A stretch of 64,000 nucleotides of DNA. Origin: an uncultured Olsenella sp. GTDB lineage: Bacteria; Actinomycetota; Coriobacteriia; Coriobacteriales; Atopobiaceae. Below are positions 17,283 through 26,322 of the stretch, piece after piece (position 1 is the stretch's first letter; each line of letters starts with the position of its first letter). The DNA lies in contig CAKUIF010000002.1 in assembly GCA_934660915.1 (NCBI GenBank), forward strand, positions 62,001 through 126,000, given 5' to 3'. The translations under genes were made by a program, and so were the position numbers. Below the pieces are notes generated by a model, which saw only the letters and a program-made list of their open reading frames with translations, had not been told where the DNA came from and ran no database searches.

Positions 17283-18377
17283 CTAGTCGCGGCTCTTCTC
17301 TTTAACGAGGACGTCGTCGGGGGTACCGCGCAGCTCCGTGCCGGCGGGCACGGTGTTGTTGCGGTCCACGATGGCGTTCTCGACGCGGGCGCCGCTCTTG
17401 ATGATGCAGCCCTGCATCACGACGGAGTTGCGCACGGTGGCGCCGGCCTCGACGATGACGCCGCGGCCGAGGATGGAGTCGCACACGGTGCCGTAGATGC
17501 GGCTGCCGGAAGAGATGCGGGAGTTCTGGACGCGCGAGCCGATCTCGAACTTCGCGGGCGGCGTGTCGTGGGCCTTGGTCTTGATGAAGCGGTCGACCGG
17601 GAAGACCTCGTCGGACACGGTCGGATCGAGGAAGTCCATGTTGGCGCTGAAGTACTCCTTCTTGTTGAAGATAGGAGCCACGTAGCCGTCGAAGTTGTAG
17701 GTCTGCACGTTCACGCGACCGAAGTCGCCGGCCATCGCCTCAAAGAGATCGAGGTAGTCGGTGGGGGCGTACCAGTCGAACATGTCGAGCAGCAGCTGAC
17801 GGCTCATGATGAAGGTGTCGAGGAAGGCGGTGTCGCCGAAGTTCACGCCGTTGTGGACGCCGGTCACGCGGCCGCCCTCGACGTTGAAGGCGACGACGTC
17901 CTCGTCGGCCCTGGGAGCGCTGGAGGTCAGCACGGTGATGTCGGCGCCGGACTCGACGTGAGCGTGATACAGCTCGTTGAAGTCCATGTTGAACACGAAG
18001 TTCGCGGACGAGAAGATCACGTAGTCCGACGTGGAGCGCGTAAAGAAGACCTTATTGTGCACGAGGTCGCGCAGCAAGAAGCGCGCGCCGGTGCGGGAGG
18101 TGCCGAAGGCGCTGCCGGGCAGCACGAACAGGCCGCCGTTCTTGCGGTCAAGATCCCAGTCCTTGCCGGACTCGACGTGGTCGATGATCGAGCGGTAGTT
18201 ATACGGCATGACCATACCGACGGTGCGGATACCGGCGTTGACCAGGTTGGACAGCGCGAAGTCGACCAGACGGTAGCGGCCGAGGAACGGCAGCGACGAG
18301 ACCGGTCGGTACTCGGTCAAGGGGCCGGTGGCCTTGCCGGAGTAGTTGCAGGTGATGAGGCCAATGACCTTTTGCAT
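17283..18377 (-). CDS. glgD: ADP-glucose pyrophosphorylase regulatory subunit GlgD
   Basis: 364 aa non-catalytic partner of GlgC. It has the nucleotidyltransferase-like fold and C-terminal left-handed beta helix (GSRIYGTVCDSILGRGVIVEAG) but the N-terminal nucleotide loop reads NYSGKATGPLTEYRP instead of GGxGxRL, the usual mark of GlgD. GlgC/GlgD heteromers are known from Firmicutes such as Geobacillus and Bacillus, and an actinobacterium with this arrangement fits Coriobacteriia better than Streptomyces-type glycogen loci. It begins 2 bp after the glgC stop. Confidence 0.94.
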   Translation of the reverse strand: MQKVIGLITCNYSGKATGPLTEYRPVSSLPFLGRYRLVDFALSNLVNAGIRTVGMVMPYNYRSIIDHVESGKDWDLDRKNGGLFVLPGSAFGTSRTGARFLLRDLVHNKVFFTRSTSDYVIFSSANFVFNMDFNELYHAHVESGADITVLTSSAPRADEDVVAFNVEGGRVTGVHNGVNFGDTAFLDTFIMSRQLLLDMFDWYAPTDYLDLFEAMAGDFGRVNVQTYNFDGYVAPIFNKKEYFSANMDFLDPTVSDEVFPVDRFIKTKAHDTPPAKFEIGSRVQNSRISSGSRIYGTVCDSILGRGVIVEAGATVRNSVVMQGCIIKSGARVENAIVDRNNTVPAGTELRGTPDDVLVKEKSRD

Positions 18378-18379
18378 GA

Positions 18380-19528
18380 TTAGTTCTCCCCCTTCCCGAC
18401 AACGACGTCGTTGCCGATGACGGCGGTGTCCTTCGTCGTGTCGACGGAGCCGAGGTTGACGTTCTCCTCGACCACGGAGTTCTCGCCGAGAATCGCGCGG
18501 ACAACGTGCGCGCCGTCCTTAACCACGGCGCCGGGGAGCAGCACGGAGTCGACTACGGTCGCGCGCTCGCCGATCACGGCGTCGGTGGAGATGATCGAGT
18601 GCTTTGCCTTGCCGAGAATTCGGCAGCCGTTGGAAACGAGGCAGTCCTCGACCTCGCCATTGCGGCCCACGAATGAGGGCGGGCGGGTCGACGCGTTGGA
18701 CATGATGGGGAACTTCTCGTCAAAGATGTCGAACGCGGGGTTCGGGCCAAGAAGGTCCATGCTCGTCTCGTGGTAGCTCGAGATGGTGCCGACGTCGCGC
18801 CAGAAGCCGTTGAACTCGTACGTGTACAGGCGCTTGCCGTCGTCAAGCAGCTTCGGGATGATGTTCTTGCCGAAGTCGTGCTCGGAGGTCTGGTCCACGG
18901 CGTCCTCGCGAAGGGCGGCCAGGAGCAGGTCGGTCGTAAAGATGTAGATGCCCATGGAGGCGAGGTTTGAATCGGGCTTCTTGGGCTTCTCGGTGAACTT
19001 GGTGATGCGGCCCTCCTCGTCGGTGGTGATGATGCCGAAGCGGGACGCCTCCTCCCAAGGCACGGGCATGACGGCGATGGTCAGGTCCGCGTTGTTCTTC
19101 TTGTGCGTCTCGAGCATCTCCGCGTAATCCATGCGGTAGAGCTGATCGCCCGAGAGGATAAGGACGTACTCAGGGTCGTTCTGCTCGATATAGCCGATGT
19201 TCTGCGTCACGGCGTCAGCGGTGCCCTCGTACCAGGCGCCGCCGGTCTGCGTGGCGTACGGCGGCAGGATCGAGACGCCGCCGTCGCGCTCGTCGAGGTT
19301 CCATGCCTCGCCGGTGCCGATGTAGCTGTGCAGCAGATACGGACGGTACTGGGTGAGGACACCCACCGTGGTCACGTCCGAGTTGGCGCAGTTGGAGAGC
19401 GCGAAGTCGATGATGCGGAACTTGCCACCAAACGACACCGCGGGCTTTGCTACGTTACTCGTCAGCGCACCGAGCCTGCTTCCTTGCCCACCGGCAAGGA
19501 GCATTGCAATGCACTCCTTCTTGCTCAT
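18380..19528 (-). CDS. glgC: Glucose-1-phosphate adenylyltransferase
   Basis: 382 aa catalytic subunit making ADP-glucose from ATP and glucose-1-phosphate, the committed step of glycogen synthesis. Motifs are LLAGGQGSRLGALT (nucleotide loop), KPAVSFGGKFRIIDF, and VLILSGDQLYRMDY. The C-terminal beta-helix domain carries hexapeptide repeats. I start at ATG 19528 because AAAGGAG sits seven bases upstream; an in-frame ATG seven codons earlier has none. It heads the glgC-glgD-glgA-GH13/GH77 operon, all gaps 2-24 bp. Confidence 0.96.
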   Translation of the reverse strand: MSKKECIAMLLAGGQGSRLGALTSNVAKPAVSFGGKFRIIDFALSNCANSDVTTVGVLTQYRPYLLHSYIGTGEAWNLDERDGGVSILPPYATQTGGAWYEGTADAVTQNIGYIEQNDPEYVLILSGDQLYRMDYAEMLETHKKNNADLTIAVMPVPWEEASRFGIITTDEEGRITKFTEKPKKPDSNLASMGIYIFTTDLLLAALREDAVDQTSEHDFGKNIIPKLLDDGKRLYTYEFNGFWRDVGTISSYHETSMDLLGPNPAFDIFDEKFPIMSNASTRPPSFVGRNGEVEDCLVSNGCRILGKAKHSIISTDAVIGERATVVDSVLLPGAVVKDGAHVVRAILGENSVVEENVNLGSVDTTKDTAVIGNDVVVGKGEN

Positions 19529-19557
19529 TCCCCCACTCCTTTCGGCCAAACGATCAA

Positions 19558-19584
19558 CCGCAGGGCGAGAGGCTCGCCCTGCGG
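19558..19584 (-). terminator. Hairpin between glgP and glgC
   Basis: CCGCAGGGCGAG and CTCGCCCTGCGG form a perfect 12-bp stem with a 3-base loop just after the glgP stop. The downstream U-run is weak (TTGATCGTTTGG on the minus strand), so termination may be partial. Confidence 0.7.
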
Positions 19585-19592
19585 CCTACTTA

Positions 19593-22037
19593 CTAAGCTT
19601 CAATATGCCAGATGTCGGCCTCATACTCGGCGATAGTTCTATCACTGGAGAAGAACCCGGCCTTAGCGGTATTGTGCAGCGCGGACTTGTTCCAAGCGCG
19701 GCGGTCGGAGTAGCCCGAAGTGAGCTCTTCCCAAGCCTGTGCATAGGCGTGGAAGTCGCCCATGACCAGATACGGGTCGTTCTCGACCATGAGGTGGTCG
19801 CGCACGCTCTCGAAGTTGCCCGACAGGCCCGCAAGGGTGCCGTCGGTGAGCTGGTCGACGATGCGGCCCAGACGGCCGCGATCGGCGTTGTAGCGGTCCC
19901 ATGCGTAGTAGCGGCCGGAAGCCTGGAGCTCCTCGACCTCCTCGGTCTTCATGCCGAAGATCTTGATGTTCTCGGGGCCCACGAGCTCGGAGATCTCGAC
20001 GTTGGAGCCGTCGAGGGTGCCCAGGGTCAGGGCGCCGTTCATCATGAGCTTCATGTTGGAGGTGCCGGAGGCCTCGGTGCCGGCCAGGCTGATCTGCTCG
20101 GAGATGTCGGCGGCGGAGTAGATGTACTGCGCGTTGGACACCGCGAAGTTCGGGACGAAGGCCACGCGGATCTTGTCGCTCACGCGCGGGTCGTTGTTGA
20201 CGACGTCGGCGAGCGAGTTGATGAGGCGGATGACCTCCTTGGCGAAGGCGTAGCTCTGGGCCGCCTTGCCCGAGAAGATGAAGGCCGTGGGCTGCGGGTC
20301 GAAGTTCGGGTCGTCAAGGATGCGGTTGCGCAGGTCGAGGATCTTGAAGACCGAGAGCAGCTGACGCTTATAGGCGTGGAAGCGCTTGACCTGGACGTCG
20401 AAGACCATGTTGGTGTCCAGCACAGTGCCGGAGGTCTCCTTGACGTAGGCGGCGAGGCGCTCCTTGTTCACGCGGCGGGCGTCGTCCATGGCGTCGAGGA
20501 AGCTCGCGTCGGACTCGAAGGGAACGAGCTTCTCGAGCTCATAGGCGTCGGAGAGCCAGCCGTCGCCGATGGCGTCGGTGATGAGCTTGGAGTAGGCGGG
20601 GTTGGCCTCGCGCAGGAAGCGACGGTGGGTCACGCCGTTGGTCTTGTTGTTGAAGAGCCCGGGCTCGAGCTTGGCGAAGTCGCGGAAGGTCTCGCGCTTG
20701 AGGATGTCGGAGTGCAGCGCCGAGACACCGTTGACCGAGTGGCTGAAGATGATGGAGAGGTTGGCCATGCGGACCTGGCCGTCCCAGAGGATAGCGGTGT
20801 TGCGCAGGACGTCGGTCCAGGAGGAGCCGTCCTCAGCGAGCTTCTCGGAAAGGCTGTCGCGCCAGCGGCGGTCGATCTCCTCGATGAACATGTAGAGGCG
20901 CGGCAGGAGGTTGCGGAAGGTGTTGATGGGCCACTTCTCGAGCGCCTCGGGCATGACCGTGTGGTTGGTGAAGCTGACGGTCTCGTGGACGATCTTGAAG
21001 GCCTCGTCGAAGTCAACGCCCTTCTCGTCGACGAGCATGCGCATGAGCTCGGGGCCGCACATGGCGGGGTGGGTGTCGTTGGTGTGGACCGAGACGTGCT
21101 TGCCGAGGTTGGCCCAGTCGGGGCCGAAGTCCTTCTCGTAGGAGCGCAGGATGGTCTGCAGGCCGGCGGAGACAAAGAGGTACTCCTGCTTCAGGCGCAG
21201 CAGGCGGCCGTGCTCACCGGCGTCGTTGGGGTACAGGATGGTCGAGATGGCCTCGACGTCGGAGCGGAACTTATTTGCCTTGGCGTAGTCGCCGTCGTTG
21301 AAGGCGTCGAGGTCGAAGTCCTCCTCGGCCGGCTCGGCGCTCCAGAGGCGCAGCTTGTTGACGACCTTGCCCTCGAAGCCGATCACGGGCACGTCGTAGG
21401 GCACGGCGCGGACGAGCTCGCCGCCCTCCTCGGTGAACCAGAAGTTGCCCTGCTCGTCCTCGTGGCGGACGACGTGGCCGCCGAAGCGGACAGTGACGGC
21501 GGAGGCGTCCTTGCGGGTCTCCCAGGGGAAGCCGTTGGCGAGCCAGTTGTCGGTGCGCTCGACCTGGCGGCCGCCCTCGATGTCCTGGTGGAACAGGCCG
21601 TAACGGTAACGCATGCCGTTACCGTAGCCGGCCATGCCATTGTGCGCCATCGAGGCGAGGAAGCACGCGGCCAGACGGCCCAGGCCGCCGTTGCCGAGGC
21701 CGGGATCGACCTCCTGGCGACAAACGGCGTCGAGGTCGGAGCCCATATCCTTCATGGCATCGGCGACGAGGTCGCGGATGCCGTAGTTGATGAGGTAGTT
21801 GTCGAGCAGGGGCCCGATGAGGAACTCGAGGCTGAAGTAGTAGACCTTCTTCTCGTCTTTGGTGTGAGAGACGGGAAGCTGGGCGTTGCCCTTGGAGGCA
21901 ATGAGACGAGCGAGGACCTGGAACTGCTCGAGCTCGCTGCACTGCTCGAAGGTCTTGCCGAGCTCAGACTGGCACATGGCGCGGTACTGAGCCTCGAAGT
22001 CCTTCTTGTCCTTGAATATCTCCTGGTAATTGGCCAT
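19593..22037 (-). CDS. glgP: Glycogen/maltodextrin phosphorylase
   Basis: GT35 enzyme, 814 aa, releases glucose-1-phosphate from glycogen with phosphate. The pyridoxal-phosphate lysine lies in the signature EASGTSNMKLMMNGALTLGT near residue 660; the N-terminal half has the GLGNGGLGRLAACFLDS-like active-site segment. ATG 22037 has AAAGGGGAGAAG upstream. It lies between glgB and the glgC operon, with hairpins on both sides, so it can be controlled separately from synthesis genes. Confidence 0.97.
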   Translation of the reverse strand: MANYQEIFKDKKDFEAQYRAMCQSELGKTFEQCSELEQFQVLARLIASKGNAQLPVSHTKDEKKVYYFSLEFLIGPLLDNYLINYGIRDLVADAMKDMGSDLDAVCRQEVDPGLGNGGLGRLAACFLASMAHNGMAGYGNGMRYRYGLFHQDIEGGRQVERTDNWLANGFPWETRKDASAVTVRFGGHVVRHEDEQGNFWFTEEGGELVRAVPYDVPVIGFEGKVVNKLRLWSAEPAEEDFDLDAFNDGDYAKANKFRSDVEAISTILYPNDAGEHGRLLRLKQEYLFVSAGLQTILRSYEKDFGPDWANLGKHVSVHTNDTHPAMCGPELMRMLVDEKGVDFDEAFKIVHETVSFTNHTVMPEALEKWPINTFRNLLPRLYMFIEEIDRRWRDSLSEKLAEDGSSWTDVLRNTAILWDGQVRMANLSIIFSHSVNGVSALHSDILKRETFRDFAKLEPGLFNNKTNGVTHRRFLREANPAYSKLITDAIGDGWLSDAYELEKLVPFESDASFLDAMDDARRVNKERLAAYVKETSGTVLDTNMVFDVQVKRFHAYKRQLLSVFKILDLRNRILDDPNFDPQPTAFIFSGKAAQSYAFAKEVIRLINSLADVVNNDPRVSDKIRVAFVPNFAVSNAQYIYSAADISEQISLAGTEASGTSNMKLMMNGALTLGTLDGSNVEISELVGPENIKIFGMKTEEVEELQASGRYYAWDRYNADRGRLGRIVDQLTDGTLAGLSGNFESVRDHLMVENDPYLVMGDFHAYAQAWEELTSGYSDRRAWNKSALHNTAKAGFFSSDRTIAEYEADIWHIEA

Positions 22038-22109
22038 GCTTCTCCCCTTTGCGTGGTCGGAAATAGAGATAACGAAATCATCCCGGCGGCTGGGCCGAGC
22101 GGGTCGATC

Positions 22110-22132
22110 GGGGCCGCCTATGCGGCGGCCCC
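22110..22132 (-). terminator. Hairpin downstream of glgB
   Basis: GGGGCCGCC and GGCGGCCCC form a 9-bp stem with a 5-base loop in the 112 bp glgB-glgP gap. The minus-strand run-off is not U-rich, so this may be a partial terminator or RNA-stabilising stem. Confidence 0.55.
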
Positions 22133-22149
22133 TGATATTTTACTGCGGC

Positions 22150-24339
22150 TTACTTGGTGCTGGAGGAAACCTTAACCGCATTCTTACTCGCCCCCGGCTT
22201 GGCTTTGGCGGCAGACTTCTTTGCGGTCGCGGCTTTCTTTGCGGGCGCCTTGGCGACGGGCTTCGACGCGGAGGCTTTCTTTGCGGTGGCCTTGGCCGCG
22301 GGCTTCTTTGCCGAAGCCGTGGGGGCCTTGGCCGAAGTGGTCTTCGCGGCGGGCTTCTTTGGCTTGGCCTGCTTAGCGACCTTCTTGAGCACGACGCCGG
22401 CGAGCGGCGGGACGCGCAGGACGATGGACTGTTCACGGCCGTTCCACGCCACGTCCTCGCAGCGCAGGCGACCCTCGTTCAGCACGCCGGAGCCGCCGAA
22501 CTCGGCGGCGTCGGAATTGAACTTCTCGGCATACACGCCCCACTCGGGCACGCCAAGGCGGAAGTCCTCGCGGGCGTTGACGTCGAAGTTGATGAGGATG
22601 ACGAGGTCGTCGGCCGGGTCATCGCCGCGGCGGACAAAGCTCACGATGGACTGGTCGGAGTTATCGGCGTCGATCCACTCGAAGCCGCCGGACTCGTAGC
22701 CGCGCTGCCACAGCGCCGCGTTCTTGTTGTAGAACTTGTTCAGCGCCTCGATGAAGACCTGCTGGTCGCGGTGGCTCTCGTACTCCTCGGTGAGGAAGTA
22801 CTCGATGCCCTCGTAGTAGCGCCACTCGATGTACTGGCCGATCTCGTTGCCCATGAAGTTGAGCTTGCCGCCGGCGTGGGTCATCTGGTAGAAAGCGAGC
22901 GCGCGCAGACCGGCGAACTGGCGCCACTGGTCGCCCGGCATGCGGGTGATGAGCGAGCACTTGCCGTTGACGACCTCGTCGTGGGAAAGCGGCAGCACGA
23001 AGTTCTCGTTGAACTGGTACATCGTGGAGAACGTGAGCATGCGGTGGTTGCCCGGGCGCCACGGGAAGTCAGTCTGCATGTAGTGCAGGGTGTCGTTCAT
23101 CCAGCCCATGTCCCACTTGAAGTGGAAGCCCAGGCCGCCGTCCTCGGGCGGATAGGTCACGAGCGGCCAGGCGGTGGACTCCTCGGCGATCATCATGACG
23201 TCGGGGTGGAGCTGGCCCATGGTGGTGTTCGTCTGGCGGATGAAGGCAGAGGCGTCGAGGTCCTCCTCGGTACCGAGCTTGTTGAAGCGCTTCTGGCCGG
23301 GATCGTCGATGCCGAAGTTCATGTAGAGCATCGAGCTGACGCCGTCCATGCGGATGCCGTCGATGTGGAAGGTCTCGACCCAGTAGAGGGCGTTGGACAC
23401 GAGGAAGCTGCGAACCTGCCCGCGGGCGAAGTCGAACTTGTGGGTGCCCCAGTTGGGGTGGATCTCGTGCTCATAGAGCATCTCGCCGTTGAAGGTCGCG
23501 AGGCCGTGAGCGTCGGCGCAGAAGCCGCCCGGGACCCAGTCCATGATCACGCCGATGCCGGCCTTGTGGCAGGCGTCGACGAAGTGCATGAGCTGCTGCG
23601 GGTTGCCGAAGCGCGAGGTCGGCGCAAAGTAGCCGGTGGGCTGATAGCCCCAGGAGCCGTCGAACGGGTGCTCCGAGAGGGGCAGAACCTCGATGTGCGA
23701 GTAGCCCATCTTCTTCACATAGGCGACGAGCTCCTTCGAGAGGTCGTCGTAGGTGTAGAAGGTGCCGCGCTGCGCGGGGAATGGATCGCCGGGGCCGGGC
23801 CAGGTGCCGTCCTCGCGCGGCTCGCCCTGAGGCTCGTTGCCGTGGCGCTTCCAGCTGCCAAGATGCACCTCGAAGATGTTGAGCGGGCTCTTGAGCATCG
23901 GGCGCTCAGCGCGCTCCGCCATCCACTTCTCGTCCTTCCAGGCATAGCCCGAGATGTCGGCAGTGCGGGAGGCGGTTCCCGGGGGCAGCTCGGCAAAGAA
24001 GGCATACGGATCGGCCTTGTAGAGCTTCTCGCCGTCGTGCGATACGAGGAGGAACTTATAGAGCTGGCCCGCGACGACGCCGGGAATGAAACCTTCCCAC
24101 ACGTCGCCGGTCTCGGACTTGGTGAGGGGGCTTGCGACCTCGTCCCAATCGTTGAAGTCGCCGATCACGTAGACCGACTGCACGTGCGGGGCCCACACGG
24201 CGAAGTGATAGCCCGAGGTTCCGTCCGCCGCCTTGGCAGGGTGGGCGCCGAGCTTCTCGTAGCTGCGGAACCAGTTGCCGTTTCCGAGCAGATATATATC
24301 GTCATTACTGAGATAAAGGCTGCTATCGAGGGTGTCCAT
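22150..24339 (-). CDS. glgB: 1,4-alpha-glucan branching enzyme with histone-H1-like Ala/Lys tail
   Basis: 729 aa. The N-terminal CBM48 domain (SGYHFAVWAPHVQSVYVIGDFNDW) is followed by a GH13 catalytic domain with nucleophile Asp in GIRMDGVSSMLY and acid/base Glu in MIAEESTAWP, then the C-terminal beta domain ending near residue 655 at PPLAGVVLKK. The last 75 residues are a low-complexity extension of AKKPAAK-type repeats that normal GlgB proteins lack. It creates alpha-1,6 branches in glycogen. The tail could bind nucleic acid or polyphosphate, or anchor the protein; this is speculation. It is first in the leftward glycogen cluster. Confidence 0.96.
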   Translation of the reverse strand: MDTLDSSLYLSNDDIYLLGNGNWFRSYEKLGAHPAKAADGTSGYHFAVWAPHVQSVYVIGDFNDWDEVASPLTKSETGDVWEGFIPGVVAGQLYKFLLVSHDGEKLYKADPYAFFAELPPGTASRTADISGYAWKDEKWMAERAERPMLKSPLNIFEVHLGSWKRHGNEPQGEPREDGTWPGPGDPFPAQRGTFYTYDDLSKELVAYVKKMGYSHIEVLPLSEHPFDGSWGYQPTGYFAPTSRFGNPQQLMHFVDACHKAGIGVIMDWVPGGFCADAHGLATFNGEMLYEHEIHPNWGTHKFDFARGQVRSFLVSNALYWVETFHIDGIRMDGVSSMLYMNFGIDDPGQKRFNKLGTEEDLDASAFIRQTNTTMGQLHPDVMMIAEESTAWPLVTYPPEDGGLGFHFKWDMGWMNDTLHYMQTDFPWRPGNHRMLTFSTMYQFNENFVLPLSHDEVVNGKCSLITRMPGDQWRQFAGLRALAFYQMTHAGGKLNFMGNEIGQYIEWRYYEGIEYFLTEEYESHRDQQVFIEALNKFYNKNAALWQRGYESGGFEWIDADNSDQSIVSFVRRGDDPADDLVILINFDVNAREDFRLGVPEWGVYAEKFNSDAAEFGGSGVLNEGRLRCEDVAWNGREQSIVLRVPPLAGVVLKKVAKQAKPKKPAAKTTSAKAPTASAKKPAAKATAKKASASKPVAKAPAKKAATAKKSAAKAKPGASKNAVKVSSSTK

Positions 24340-24497
24340 CGAACGCTCCTGTCGCTCATCCCTTGCCGCGGCCCAAATGCGCCGCAGCTCCCATCGCGTT
24401 TTGACACATAGTCAGTTTTACCAGTTCTCTCCATGGTTCGTCCACACTAATCCGCGAATGCGTCAACGGACTAGGTGGGCGTTGGGCGGGGTGGGAA

Positions 24498-24730
24498 TGC
24501 GCAGTTTGTGCCTTCGGGCTACGCAGCGGCTTTGGCCTGCGCCCTCGGCGCCTCCGGGCTACGTGTTTTTGCGGACAGAAGAGCATCCCGCTTGGCTCTC
24601 CATTGCAAAAGCCCAGTTGACGGTTTGCCGTCCCAGCCAGAGTTCCTCATCTGTTCCGTTTTTGCGTAGCCCGGAGCGCGCTTGCGCGCAAGAAATCGCC
24701 TTGGCGTAGCCCGAAGGCCCGAAGTGCGCA
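24498..24730. repeat. Mirrored 26-bp unit array, copy 3 (upstream of glgB, downstream of metY)
   Basis: Units at 24498-24523 and 24538-24563 (minus) and 24665-24690 and 24705-24730 (plus), with 14 bp between units of each pair and a 101 bp centre. It fills most of the gene-free stretch 24340-24815; the remaining part has the metY terminator and an AT-rich segment just upstream of glgB that should hold its promoter. Confidence 0.8.
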
Positions 24731-24751
24731 GATGAGCATCAATCGCAAGGC

Positions 24752-24787
24752 ACAAAACACCCCGGAGCCGCGTTCGCGGCACCGGGG
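24752..24787 (-). terminator. Rho-independent terminator of metY
   Basis: On the minus strand CCCCGGTGCCGCG pairs with CGCGGCTCCGGGG (one mismatch) around GAA/ACG and is followed by TGTTTTGTG, 28 bp after the metY stop. Confidence 0.8.
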
Positions 24788-24815
24788 CGCTCCGAGTCGA
24801 TGAAGTTCAGCCGAT

Positions 24816-26135
24816 TTAGGCGTTCTCGAGGGCCTGGTCGAGGTCGGCGATGATGTCGTCAACGTTCTCGATGCCCACGGAGAGACGGATGAGGTCCTCG
24901 GTAAGGTGGGCCGCCTTGAGCTGCTCAGGGGTGAGCTGGGAGTGCGTGGTCGAGGCGGGGTGGATGATGAGGGACTTGGCATCGCCCACGTTGGCCAGGT
25001 GCGTGAAGAGCTTGACGTTATCCACAACCTTCAGGCCGGCGTCGCGACCGCCCTTGACGCCGAAGACCACCACGCCGCCGAAGCCGTTGTGCAGGATGCG
25101 CGAGGCAACCTCGTGGCTCGGGTCGTTCTCGAGGCCGGAGTAGCGGACCCAGCTGACCTTCGGGTGGCTCTCGAGGTACTTGGCGACGGCGAGCGCGTTG
25201 TCGGAGTGGCGCTGGGCGCGCAGCGAGAGCGTCTCGATGCCGATGCCGATGAGCTGCGCCGCGTACGGAGAGAGCGTGGGGCCGAAGTCGCGGAGCTTGT
25301 TGGCCAGGACGCGCGTCGAGAAGGGCGCGGCGGGGGCGGCGTCAGCAAAGACGAGGCCGTGGTAGGAGGGGTCGGGCTCGGTGAGGGTCGGGAACTTGCC
25401 CGGGGTCTTCTTCCAGTTGAACTTGCCGGTGTCGATCACGGCGCCGCCGAGCGTCGCGCCGTGGCCGCCGATCCACTTGGTCAGCGACTCGATGACGACG
25501 GCCGCGCCGTCGTCGGCCGGGCGATACAGGTACGGGGTAGCGAAGGTGTTGTCGACGAAGACAGGCACCGGCTCCTTCAGCGAGTTCGCGGCCTCGACGA
25601 TGGCGGGGACGTCGGCCACGTCGACCAGCGGGTTGCCGATGGTCTCGACGTACCAGAGCTTGGTGTTCTCCTTGGTAGCGGCCACGAAGGCGTCGATGTC
25701 GTTGTTCTCGACGAAGGTGGTCTCGACGCCGAGGTCGCCCAGGGTGTGCAGGAAGATGTTCCAGGTACCGCCGTAGAGCGAGTCGGAGGCGACGATGTGG
25801 TCGCCGGCGCCCACGATGTTGGTGAGGGCCAAGATCTCGGCGGCGTGGCCGGAGGCGACGGCGACGGCGCCGGTGGCGCCCTCGATGGCGGCCACGCGGG
25901 CGGCGACCGCGTCGGTGGTGGTGTTGGTCAGGCGGCCGTAGACGTTGCCCGGCTTGGAGAGGGCGAACTTGGCGGCAGCGTCAGGGGCGGAGTCGAACTG
26001 GAACGCGGCAGAGGCGTAGATCGGCAGCGCCGCGGCGCCGGTGGTCGGGTCGGGCTCGAGGCCGGCATGGATCTGGAGGGTATCGAAGTGCTTGGCGGGG
26101 TCCTGGGCAAAGATGGGATCGAGCTGGAACGGCAT
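24816..26135 (-). CDS. metY: O-acetylhomoserine aminocarboxypropyltransferase (sulfhydrylase)
   Basis: 439 aa pyridoxal-phosphate enzyme of the Cys/Met metabolism family. It joins O-acetylhomoserine with sulfide to give homocysteine (direct sulfhydrylation). The PLP lysine is Lys220 in ESLTKWIGGHG, and YGRLTNTTTDA and SGHAAEILAL are typical of the MetY branch; length (about 430) also favours MetY over MetB/MetC (about 390). It is monocistronic with a terminator. The metA gene of this window, with Glu111, supplies the matching acetyl ester. ATG 26135 has GAAAGGAATCC upstream. Confidence 0.95.
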   Translation of the reverse strand: MPFQLDPIFAQDPAKHFDTLQIHAGLEPDPTTGAAALPIYASAAFQFDSAPDAAAKFALSKPGNVYGRLTNTTTDAVAARVAAIEGATGAVAVASGHAAEILALTNIVGAGDHIVASDSLYGGTWNIFLHTLGDLGVETTFVENNDIDAFVAATKENTKLWYVETIGNPLVDVADVPAIVEAANSLKEPVPVFVDNTFATPYLYRPADDGAAVVIESLTKWIGGHGATLGGAVIDTGKFNWKKTPGKFPTLTEPDPSYHGLVFADAAPAAPFSTRVLANKLRDFGPTLSPYAAQLIGIGIETLSLRAQRHSDNALAVAKYLESHPKVSWVRYSGLENDPSHEVASRILHNGFGGVVVFGVKGGRDAGLKVVDNVKLFTHLANVGDAKSLIIHPASTTHSQLTPEQLKAAHLTEDLIRLSVGIENVDDIIADLDQALENA

Positions 26136-26257
26136 TTTGGGATTCCTTTCGTTGGCGCCGCTGGGGCGGCGAGGTGATTTGCGTAGGCGCTTGCTTGACG
26201 CTTATGAATACTAGAGCGCGGGCCCGACCCCGCGTAGCCCCTTGATTGCGGGGATTC

Positions 26258-26278
26258 GTTATCTGCTGTGGCGATAAC
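26258..26278. promoter_or_regulatory. Inverted repeat upstream of metY
   Basis: GTTATC-N9-GATAAC, 6-bp arms, about 120 bp upstream of metY and 45 bp downstream of no gene other than mutY 3' end (26323). It may be a regulator site for metY. I could not fold the leader into a known SAM riboswitch. Confidence 0.35.
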
Positions 26279-26322
26279 CCGGCTATCCGCTAAGGCGCCA
26301 AAAGCAGGGACTTCGCCTCGCT

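Noticed and set aside
26230..26260. Another copy of the 26-bp tetrad unit near metY (CGTAGCCCC...)
   Set aside because: Only the first eight bases match and there is no mirrored partner at the right spacing.
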